Source: Terriglobia bacterium (GTDB lineage Bacteria > Acidobacteriota > Terriglobia > UBA7540). Taken from it: a stretch of 5,126 nt of DNA. The stretch covers positions 1 to 5,126 of the forward strand of contig JASHYZ010000086.1 in assembly GCA_030042795.1 (NCBI GenBank), given 5' to 3'. The number at the start of each line of letters is the position of its first letter. Position 1 is the stretch's first letter. Of this stretch, positions 1 to 4,759 are shown piece by piece. A program made the translations under genes and the position numbers. The notes beneath the pieces were generated by a model. It saw only the letters and a list, made by a program, of their open reading frames with translations, was not told where the DNA came from and did not search any database.

Positions 1-225
1 TTTTTTTGCACTTTTATTGATTCTAAAATACTCCTTGGGTTCGTTTTTTCGTTAAGTGAGAACAACATGTATAGCTCCCGGTCTTGGAGTCTATTTTGGG
101 CACGTTGACGAAAATCGCACTCAAGTTTTTGCGGATTCAGCCGATAAGGGGGGTGAAAAGTGTCTCCCGAACCATTGTGGGCGGTGGACTTACCACCGTT
201 ACCAGGCGATGAGCGGGACGAACCT
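1..225. other. AT-rich leader region without a recognised gene
   Basis: The first 60 bases are strikingly AT-rich (18 G/C of 60 by count), with several T runs, against a GC-rich remainder. I find no convincing ORF, RNA gene or terminator hairpin here. Weak promoter-like hexamers exist (TTGACG at 105-110, TATAGC at 70-75), but none has a matching partner at 16-18 bases, so no promoter is called. The stretch probably holds the upstream control region of the gene at 226, which is inference from position and composition only. Confidence 0.4.
146..156 (+). promoter_or_regulatory. Shine-Dalgarno-like site in front of an alternative GTG start
   Basis: AAGGGGGGTGA lies a few bases before a GTG at 160 that is in frame with the exported protein called from 226. 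It is the best ribosome-binding match near this gene and argues for a start at 160, adding 22 residues. Against that start, the extension is proline- and acid-rich, has mixed third-position composition and precedes a normal signal peptide. The site may be real, or it may be a chance G-run. Confidence 0.35.
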
Positions 226-738
226 ATGATCAGAAATGTAGTTCGAGCAAGCTTACCTCTGACGTTGATCGTAGCAGCCAGCCTCGCCGCTGCCCAAGGC
301 CCGTCGTCCGGCGAAGGGCAGGTTTACAGCGCGGGGCGGCTGCTGACCAATGATTCGATTGTGCGGCTGACCCAAGCCGATATCAGCCAGGAGACAATCC
401 TCCACGTGGTGAATACCCAGCCTGGATCGTATGCCCTTGGAGTGGACGACATCATCGCGCTCAAGCAGGAGGGTGTCTCAGATCGGGTTCTGGACGCCAT
501 GTTGGACCATTCCGCCAGCGGTTGCTTCCCTCCCATGACGATGCCGATGGAGATTCTGCTGGCTCCGCCCGTTCCGGGGAATTCAGGAGGGCAGCAACCA
601 AGCCCGACCGGGACACCAGCTTCCAGCCTGTCGAAATCAGTTAGCTCAACTGGAGCAAACGCCACCATCCAAGGAACCCAAGCGCCTGTTTACCATTACG
701 GCGCTGGTGCCAGGAAAGCCTCGCAAAATGCGCAGTGA
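226..738 (+). CDS. Small exported protein with acidobacterial-type LTND/GVSD helical motif, function unknown
   Basis: The protein has 170 residues when started at ATG 226. Residues 1-23 form a classic Sec signal peptide: positive n-region (R3, R7), hydrophobic core (about 8-20) and an A-x-A cleavage site before Q24. There is no lipobox cysteine, so the product is probably released into the periplasm or outside. Residues about 39-95 hold a helical module, LTNDSIVRL...DISQETILHVV...DDIIALKQEGVSDRVLDAML. The same layout (LTNxDI, then LxxxDLixLKxxGVSxxVixaM) recurs in acidobacterial secreted hypothetical proteins, but its role is unknown to me. Residues 96-170 are low-complexity, rich in P, S, T, G and Q, and probably disordered or a linker. 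ATG 226 was chosen because it puts the signal peptide at the N-terminus; a GTG at 160 with a better Shine-Dalgarno match would add 22 residues. No terminator hairpin follows the stop. I am confident it is a real exported protein and less sure of the start. Confidence 0.72.
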   Translation: MIRNVVRASLPLTLIVAASLAAAQGPSSGEGQVYSAGRLLTNDSIVRLTQADISQETILHVVNTQPGSYALGVDDIIALKQEGVSDRVLDAMLDHSASGCFPPMTMPMEILLAPPVPGNSGGQQPSPTGTPASSLSKSVSSTGANATIQGTQAPVYHYGAGARKASQNAQ

Positions 739-847
739 AGCGCCGGCGTGTGTTCGGTGTTGCGCAAATCTCTTTCGTTAACCGCCAGATAGGCGTAATA
801 GTAGTTGATTAGCGCGTAACGGCTACGGCCTGCCGTACCCGTTGTGA

Positions 848-877
848 GGGCAGGGCAAGCCCTGCCCCTACATCGCG
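848..877. repeat. GC-rich palindrome (REP-like), copy 1, directly upstream of the aminotransferase
   Basis: GGGCAGGGC (848-856) and GCCCTGCCC (859-867) form a perfect 9-bp inverted repeat around an AA centre. The flank CCCCTACATCGC (865-876) recurs as CCCCTAAATCGC at 4736-4747, and in looser form as CCCTGCGTCG at 2508-2517, which ties three palindromes into one family. It sits in the otherwise featureless 739-878 gap and ends one or two bases before the ATG at 879. It could fold in the mRNA leader and hide the start, but it lacks a following U-run, so it is not a typical intrinsic terminator. Confidence 0.75.
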
Positions 878-878
878 C

Positions 879-2201
879 ATGGCTTCTTCTGATCGAACGA
901 TGACTGATCCACCGGCCACCGCAAATGCGGTTCTCTTCCGGCAAGCGTGCCAACTCATCCCAGGCGGGGTAACCAGCTCCGCCCGCCAATTTCATCCTCA
1001 CCTGGTATTCCGGGAGGCGCAGGGTGCGACTCTAACCGACGCCGATGGCAATCAATACCTTGATTTCCATCTTGCTTTCGGTCCCATCCTGCTGGGCCAC
1101 AACCAGCCGGTTGTCAACGCTCGCGTGGCCGCGGCGCTCCAACGCGCACCGCTATCGGGAGCCGGGGTCACCGAGCTTGAAATCGAACTAGCGCGCAAGA
1201 TTCATCAGCACGTGCCCTGCGCGGAGAAGATGCTGCTGTGCACCAGCGGCTCAGAGGCCGTTTCGAGCGCGGTTCATGTGGCGCGGGCGATCACCGGCAA
1301 GTCTAAGATCATCAAGTTTCGCGGGTCTTATCACGGCACCTATGATTCGGTGCTGTGCGACGGGCTTGATCCCGAAGGGAAGGATGGTGAAGCGCGCCCC
1401 GCGTGGGCAGGGATGCTTCCCGCAGTGAGCGACGCCACCGTGACTTGCACGTACAACGACCTGGACGAGGTGGAGCAGACGTTCGCCCGTCATCGGCACC
1501 AGGTCGCGGCCATCCTGGTGGAACCCGTCGGCCACAGCCTGGGCTGCGTGTTGCCCAAGCCGGGTTTCCTTGAGGGACTCCGGCAGCTTGCTTCTGCGCA
1601 TGGAGCGCTGCTGATCTTTGACGAAGTCATCACCGGTTTCCGGCATCACCTGGGCGGCTACCAGGCGATTTGCGGCGTCACGCCGGACCTGGCGACTTTC
1701 GGCAAGGCCATGGCGAACGGCTTCCCGATGGCAGCCATCTGCGGACGCGCCGAGATCATGGATCGGTTCAGCACACGCCCCGGAGGCGACACCTATTTTG
1801 CAGGAACCTATCACGGTCATCCTGTAGGCTGCGCGGCAGCTCTTGCCACTATCGAAGTCCTCGAGCGGGAACCCGTCCACGAGCACTTATTCCGCCTGGG
1901 TGAGCGCCTGCGGAAGGGGCTGACGGAGATTCATTATCGGCTCGCCACCGGCGCCACGGTGGCAGGATACGGGTCGATTTTCATCACTTACTTCGCTGAG
2001 GGGCCCATCGAGAATCATCGCGACGCCCAGCGTGGTGATGCCGCCAGGTTCATCGAGTACCGGCGGCAACTCATCGAGCGTGGCATTTTCCTGACACCGG
2101 TGAATCTCAAGCGCGGTCACATCAGTTATGCCCACACAGAGGCGGACATTGACCGGATGCTCGATGTTGCTGAGGGAATTGTGACGTCGACGTTTGCGTA
2201 G
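879..2201 (+). CDS. PLP-dependent class III aminotransferase, glutamate-1-semialdehyde aminomutase-like
   Basis: This 440-residue protein covers a full fold-type I class III aminotransferase. Visible landmarks: IPGGVTSSAR (27-36) near the N-terminus; YLDFHLAFGPILLGHNQP (60-77); the cofactor-phosphate loop TSGSEA (122-127); KFRGSYHG (146-153); LIFDEVITGFR (245-255), with D248 expected to contact the PLP pyridine nitrogen; TFGKAMANGFPMA (273-285), with K276 as the expected Schiff-base lysine; GTYHGHPVG (309-317); and the C-terminal SYAHTEADIDRML (416-428). Length and motif order match HemL (E. coli, about 426 residues). However, the active-site gating segment typical of HemL (KAGSGALT) is replaced by an unrelated stretch around 157-186, and GGGMPVGAFGG is replaced by ANGFPMAAICG. 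It may therefore be a HemL-like transaminase acting on another amino-ketone substrate. ATG 879 has no Shine-Dalgarno sequence. ATG 900 (residue 8) is an equally possible start and leaves the conserved region intact. No tetrapyrrole gene is adjacent. The family call is firm; the substrate is not. Confidence 0.93.
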   Translation: MASSDRTMTDPPATANAVLFRQACQLIPGGVTSSARQFHPHLVFREAQGATLTDADGNQYLDFHLAFGPILLGHNQPVVNARVAAALQRAPLSGAGVTELEIELARKIHQHVPCAEKMLLCTSGSEAVSSAVHVARAITGKSKIIKFRGSYHGTYDSVLCDGLDPEGKDGEARPAWAGMLPAVSDATVTCTYNDLDEVEQTFARHRHQVAAILVEPVGHSLGCVLPKPGFLEGLRQLASAHGALLIFDEVITGFRHHLGGYQAICGVTPDLATFGKAMANGFPMAAICGRAEIMDRFSTRPGGDTYFAGTYHGHPVGCAAALATIEVLEREPVHEHLFRLGERLRKGLTEIHYRLATGATVAGYGSIFITYFAEGPIENHRDAQRGDAARFIEYRRQLIERGIFLTPVNLKRGHISYAHTEADIDRMLDVAEGIVTSTFA

Positions 2202-2328
2202 AACCATGCGGTTTCCGCCAATACAATGCCTGAAAGGAAGAACGGGTCGACCTATTCATGGTAAACGTGTCCCTACCGAACGATGCTTGCGAGGCTTGCG
2301 AGCAGGAATGATTGGAGCGCGTGAAGCC

Positions 2329-2544
2329 ATGCCTCGAAAAAGCAAATACGACAAGATCTTAGATGAAATGATGGACTCCGTCCTCGATCACCTAGCGACG
2401 CTGCCAGAAGAGGAGGGAAAGGCAAGGCTCGAAGCCCTTGCGACTTATTCTTCTTCCGCGGTCGGGGGGCCGACCCTTGGGTCGGCCTCGGCCGGGGCAA
2501 GCCCCGGCCCTGCGTCGGAGATCAAGGGCGGCTGTATTGGCTAG
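2329..2544 (+). CDS. Small hypothetical protein (71 aa) with repeat-derived C-terminus
   Basis: I do not recognise this ORF. Starting at ATG 2329, with GGAG at 2314-2317 as a possible but rather distant ribosome-binding site, it encodes 71 residues. Residues 1-40 are charged and helix-prone (MPRKSKYDKILDEMMDSVLD, then HLATLPEEEGKARLEALA), compatible with a small coiled or DNA/RNA-associated helix pair. Residues about 45-62, rich in G, A, P and S, are simply the translation of the double palindrome at 2468-2517, so the native stop has probably been lost to repeat insertion or the ORF is decaying. The frame stays open upstream to 2194, overlapping the end of the aminotransferase, but that part is basic and unconvincing. 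It could be a real small protein, a remnant or chance; the start is a judgement. Confidence 0.45.
   Translation: MPRKSKYDKILDEMMDSVLDHLATLPEEEGKARLEALATYSSSAVGGPTLGSASAGASPGPASEIKGGCIG
2468..2517. repeat. Tandem GC-rich palindromes (REP-like), copies 2a and 2b
   Basis: Two perfect 9-bp inverted repeats stand side by side. GGCCGACCC/GGGTCGGCC (2468-2476 and 2479-2487) has a TT centre, and GGCCGGGGC/GCCCCGGCC (2490-2498 and 2501-2509) has an AA centre. Because TT is AA on the other strand, the pair looks like two units in opposite orientation, as in bacterial REP/BIME arrangements. The tail CCCTGCGTCG (2508-2517) resembles the tails of copies 1 and 3. The run GGGTCGGCCTCGG (2479-2491) is identical to 4708-4720. 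The array lies inside the 3' end of the small ORF at 2329-2544. Confidence 0.8.
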
Positions 2545-2762
2545 TTGGCCCTGCAAATTCAGGATTGCATTTTAGGGGACCAGCACTCCCTGCCCTCGGC
2601 TAACCTTTTACCCCGATAAACAGTCCTAAAAGCTGTACGGCCTGCGATATCATATGCAGTGGTACGTTCGGGCTGGATCAAGCAGACCAGTTAAGGTGGC
2701 CCCGGGGGATCGCCATTAATTCCCGGTTCAATCAGGTCATCACGGAGATCGAGCGCCCGGGT

Positions 2763-4067
2763 GTGGCGCCCGCGGGGGAACCTCCCGCTCCGCCTGCCCT
2801 ACCTCCTTCTCCGCCTCCCAAAAGCTCCCATCCCGGATTCGGCTCCAAGGCTGTCATCTCAGTTGCTCTGTTGCTGGTGGTGGGCACGTGCTTGTATCTG
2901 TGGCGGATTTCCACAGATTCGCCGGAATCGGCAGAGGGATTGCCCGTCCTCACTGCCGTCGCCGAGCAACGCGACTTTGTGAGCACCCTGCGCCTCAGCG
3001 GCACTGTGGAGGCCGTGCAATCCATGGCCATCACGGCCCCGATGCTGGCTGGGAGTCAGATTGAGCGGCTCACCATCACGAAGCTGGCGAAAGCCGGAAG
3101 CCATGTGCACCCCGGCGACTTGCTGGTGGAGTTTGACCGCCAGGATCAAATCAAGACCTTTCTCGATAAGCAGGCGGAGTACCAGGATCTCGTGGATCAA
3201 ATCACCAAAAAGCAGGCCGATGAGGCGACAAACCGCGCCAAAGACGAAAGCGACCTCCAACAGGCGCATGACCAGCTCAGCAAGGCTCAGCTCGAGGTGC
3301 AAAAGAACGAAGTCGTCTCTCGCATTGACGCCGAAAAGAACGAAGAGGCGCTCCAGGAAGCCGAGGCGAACCTAAAGCAGCTTCGCAGTACGTTTGATTT
3401 GAAGCGGGCTGCGGCTGCGGCCGACATCCGCTCTCTCGAAGTTCAGCGCGACCGGGCTCACGAGATCATGATGCACGCCCAGGATAACGAGCAGCGCATG
3501 GCGATTCACTCCACCATGGACGGGATCGTGGTGCTGAACAACATCTGGAAGGGCGGCAGCATGGGTGAGGTGGAGGAGGGAGACCAGGTGTGGGCCTGGG
3601 CGTCGTTCATGCGAGTGGTTGACCCTGCGGCCATGCAGGTGCGCATCCGTGTGAACCAGGAGGACGTGCTAGCGCTGGCGCCAGGCCAGCGCGCCACGGT
3701 CCACCTGGACGCTTACCCTGACCTGACTTTCCCGGCCCGCCTCGAGGAACTGGCGCCGATGGGCCAGACCAGCGAGCTTTCCGATAAGGTCCGGACCTTT
3801 ACCGCGCTGTATCGTATCGAGGGTAATGATCCGCGTTTGGTCCCTGACCTCTCCGCGGCCGTCGACGTCGAGTTGGATCGCGTCCCGCACGCACTGGTGG
3901 TGCCCCGCGACTGCGTGGCAGCCGAGGGAGGGCGCCACTATGTCTGGGCGAAGTCCGGCTTGAGATTCGGCAAGCGCGAGGTGCAAATCGGGCCCGAGAG
4001 CGACCTCGATACCGTGGTCCAGTCCGGACTGAAGGCTGGTGAGGTGGTGTTGCGAGGGAAGGCCTAA
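2763..4067 (+). CDS. Membrane-anchored HlyD/RND-type periplasmic adaptor (efflux membrane fusion protein)
   Basis: This 434-residue protein has the full adaptor layout. It starts with a proline-rich cytoplasmic tail (1-28) and one transmembrane anchor (about 29-47, KAVISVALLLVVGTCLYLW). The first half of the lipoyl/biotinyl-like domain follows (about 79-125, LSGTVEA...KAGSHVHPGDLLVEFD). A long charged alpha-helical hairpin, Q/K/E/A-rich, spans about 127-246. The second lipoyl half (about 247-286, IHSTMDGIVV...GDQVWAW) leads into a beta-barrel (about 287-372, MQVRIRVNQEDVLAL.PGQRATVHLDAYPD) and a membrane-proximal C-terminus (about 375-434, LVVPRDCVAAEGG...GLKAGEVVLRGKA). Such proteins bridge an inner-membrane exporter (ABC/MacB or RND) to an outer-membrane channel. 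There is no transporter in the window, so the partner is unknown. GTG 2763 is the first ATG/GTG/TTG start in a frame that stays open back to 2604. The in-frame residues just upstream look coding, so the true start may be further 5' (for example a rare ATT at 2715 after GGGGGA). A second adaptor follows at 4760. Confidence 0.92.
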   Translation: MAPAGEPPAPPALPPSPPPKSSHPGFGSKAVISVALLLVVGTCLYLWRISTDSPESAEGLPVLTAVAEQRDFVSTLRLSGTVEAVQSMAITAPMLAGSQIERLTITKLAKAGSHVHPGDLLVEFDRQDQIKTFLDKQAEYQDLVDQITKKQADEATNRAKDESDLQQAHDQLSKAQLEVQKNEVVSRIDAEKNEEALQEAEANLKQLRSTFDLKRAAAAADIRSLEVQRDRAHEIMMHAQDNEQRMAIHSTMDGIVVLNNIWKGGSMGEVEEGDQVWAWASFMRVVDPAAMQVRIRVNQEDVLALAPGQRATVHLDAYPDLTFPARLEELAPMGQTSELSDKVRTFTALYRIEGNDPRLVPDLSAAVDVELDRVPHALVVPRDCVAAEGGRHYVWAKSGLRFGKREVQIGPESDLDTVVQSGLKAGEVVLRGKA

Positions 4068-4070
4068 AGC

Positions 4071-4101
4071 CAGGTGCCAGGGGCTAGGTGTCAGGTGTCA
4101 A
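4071..4101. repeat. Short imperfect direct repeats of CAGGTGYC type
   Basis: Immediately after the adaptor stop codon, CAGGTGCC (4071-4078), TAGGTGTC (4085-4092) and CAGGTGTC (4093-4100) repeat with small changes. Tracts of this kind are scattered in the intergenic regions of some soil bacteria. No function is evident, and the tract is too short for a robust family assignment. Confidence 0.5.
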
Positions 4102-4146
4102 ACACGGTGGCTCCTAGCAGGTTGGAAAAAGTCAGTTTCGGGCCTC

Positions 4147-4322
4147 GGAAGGGCGGGGCTGAAGAGTCTGTGTGAGAACTCGTGTATGGCGCCTATTTGA
4201 GGTGGACCCCCGCTTCCGCGGGGGTGACAGCGTTGGACTTAGAGGTCCTATTCGGATGCAGTCATTCCCGCGAAAGCGGGAATCCACGAGTTTTCACACA
4301 GACTCTGAAGCCCCGCCCTTCC
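4147..4322. repeat. 38-bp subterminal inverted repeats within element 1
   Basis: The left arm 4147-4184 begins GGAAGGGCGGGGCT and ends ACTCGTG. The right arm 4285-4322 is its reverse complement, with three mismatches in 38 positions by direct alignment (two adjacent changes after GGGGCT and one before AACTCGTG). The arms enclose 100 bases, so the whole block could extrude as a large cruciform, or fold as a long stem if transcribed. Confidence 0.85.
4203..4286. repeat. Inverted pair of 26-bp TGGA-hairpin-TGAC palindromes (dRS3-like core)
   Basis: Unit 1 (4203-4228) reads TGGA, CCCCCGC, TTCC loop, GCGGGGG, TGAC. Unit 2 (4261-4286) reads GTCA, TTCCCGC, GAAA loop, GCGGGAA, TCCA, which is the same unit on the opposite strand with changed but still pairing stem bases. 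The core of unit 2 (4264-4283) fits ATTCCC-N8-GGGAAT, the pattern known from the neisserial dRS3 repeat and similar to repeats widespread in many bacteria. The units are 32 bases apart. Confidence 0.85.
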
Positions 4323-4358
4323 AAAGCATGCCCTGATAGTTTTTCCGCAGCCTGCCAG

Positions 4359-4381
4359 GGCCGACCGCCCCTTGGGCCGGC
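4359..4381. repeat. Degenerate member of the GC-rich palindrome family
   Basis: GGCCGACC (4359-4366), an inserted GCCC, then CTTGGGCCGGC (4371-4381) resembles the perfect palindrome at 2468-2487 with a 4-base insertion and one stem change. It directly abuts the right end of element 1. The match is short and GC-rich, so chance similarity cannot be excluded. Confidence 0.35.
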
Positions 4382-4561
4382 TTCCTGGGTGTTACGAAAA
4401 CATGGTGCGAACGAAGCTGGAATGTCTCGAAGAATCAATCGCTTGCCCGGATTCCGGTCAAGCGTGGACGGAGGCCGTAATCGTGGCCATCGATAGCGGT
4501 CTTTCTACGTTATGGCTTGGGGAGCAAGGCGAGGATTTCGCTGGCGGCGCCGGAGAAACTT

Positions 4562-4695
4562 CTAGCAGGCCGCGTAAAAAGTCGGAGTTGACCTAAGATA
4601 GAGTGGCACTCCTGCCTGTGCTGATTTTGTTGCACTTACTCGTGGCGCACAGCCAAGAGTGGCTGTGCCACCAGACTTTTTCCGCAAGCTGCCAG
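4562..4695. mobile_element. MITE-like element 2 (134 bp, no transposase)
   Basis: The ends at 4562-4583 (CTAGCAGG...AAAAAGTC) and 4674-4695 (GACTTTTTCCGC...CTGCCAG) are inverted copies matching at 17 of 22 positions. They also resemble the ends of element 1, so the two elements probably belong to one family with different interiors. The interior carries a hairpin at 4642-4671. No transposase and no clear target duplication are visible. It ends 64 bases before the second adaptor's start. Confidence 0.6.
4642..4671. repeat. Hairpin inside element 2
   Basis: The left arm 4642-4655 and right arm TGGCTGTGCCAC (4660-4671) pair across an AGAG loop, with two extra bases bulged on the left. The core is nine uninterrupted pairs (GCACAGCCA with TGGCTGTGC). 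A TTTTT run follows at 4677-4681, so if transcribed it might act as a weak terminator between the two adaptors. The run begins several bases after the stem, so this is only a possibility. Confidence 0.6.
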
Positions 4696-4707
4696 AGTGC
4701 TGGCCCC

Positions 4708-4747
4708 GGGTCGGCCTCGGGCCGAGGCCAGCCCGCCCCTAAATCGC
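4708..4747. repeat. GC-rich palindrome (REP-like), copy 3, upstream of the second adaptor
   Basis: GGCCTCGG (4713-4720) and CCGAGGCC (4722-4729) are perfect inverted arms around one G. The run GGGTCGGCCTCGG (4708-4720) is identical to 2479-2491, and the tail GCCCCTAAATCGC (4735-4747) matches 864-876 at 12 of 13 positions. The copy therefore links the palindromes at 848 and 2468 into one family. As with copy 1, the unit ends just upstream of a start codon, here leaving room for a ribosome-binding site. Confidence 0.7.
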
Positions 4748-4750
4748 ACC

Positions 4751-4756
4751 AGGGAA
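4751..4756 (+). promoter_or_regulatory. Ribosome-binding site of the second adaptor
   Basis: AGGGAA ends three bases before ATG 4760. It is the clearest Shine-Dalgarno match beside a supported start in this window and fixes the start of a gene whose reading frame has no stop before the window edge. Confidence 0.55.
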
Positions 4757-4759
4757 GTT

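Larger units (their letters stand above)
4114..4358. mobile_element. MITE-like fold-back element 1 (245 bp, no transposase)
   Basis: The ends are inverted copies of a CTRGCAGG...GAAAAA sequence: CTAGCAGGTTGGAAAAAGTC at 4114-4133 and, inverted, AGTTTTTCCGCAG followed by CCTGCCAG at 4338-4358. The left end lacks two bases relative to the right. Inside lie long subterminal inverted arms (4147-4184 and 4285-4322), then an inverted pair of smaller palindromes. No transposase ORF is present and I could not find a clear target-site duplication. Ends of this CAGG-CTGCGGAAAAA kind recall those of some insertion sequences, so the element may be moved in trans by a transposase elsewhere. The boundaries are set by the repeat match and may be off by several bases. 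Confidence 0.65.
4068..4759. other. Repeat-dense gap between the two adaptor genes
   Basis: This 692-base gap contains no ORF that I support. In order it holds a CAGGTGYC direct-repeat tract (4071-4101), a fold-back element (4114-4358), a degenerate palindrome (4359-4381), about 180 bases of apparently unique sequence (4382-4561), a second inverted-repeat element (4562-4695), and a palindrome of the REP-like family (4708-4747). The ORFs that cross it translate repeats rather than genes. If the two adaptors are co-transcribed, the mRNA would carry several strong hairpins here. Confidence 0.75.

Noticed and set aside
848..867. Palindrome as an intrinsic terminator for the upstream gene
   Set aside because: It has a strong stem but a 2-base loop, no U-run after it, and a family relationship to dispersed repeats; REP-like is the better explanation.
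1251..1886. Long reverse-strand ORF (211 codons) opposite the aminotransferase
   Set aside because: It is antisense to strongly conserved class III aminotransferase motifs; long antisense frames are expected in GC-rich genes. The forward frame is clearly the coding one.
2659..2675. Sigma-54-like site (TGGTACG...GGCT) before the first adaptor
   Set aside because: The GG and GC elements are one base off the required spacing and the -12 part is poor.
3061..3375. 104-codon forward ORF inside the first adaptor
   Set aside because: It is an R/S/K-rich frame-shifted reading of the adaptor's lipoyl and helical hairpin region.
4203..4286. CRISPR-like repeat pair
   Set aside because: There are only two units, in opposite orientation, with one 32-base spacer and no cas genes; they are inverted palindromic repeats.
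4182..4496. ORF of 104 codons across element 1
   Set aside because: Its N-terminal half is the translation of the dRS3-like repeats (TPASAGVT, HSRESGNPR), a well-known type of spurious repeat-encoded peptide.
4402..4596. Possible 64-aa ORF between the two MITE-like elements
   Set aside because: No ribosome-binding site, no recognisable motif, and its end (SSRPRKKSELT) is the translation of element 2's terminal repeat. It could be a gene remnant, but I cannot support it.
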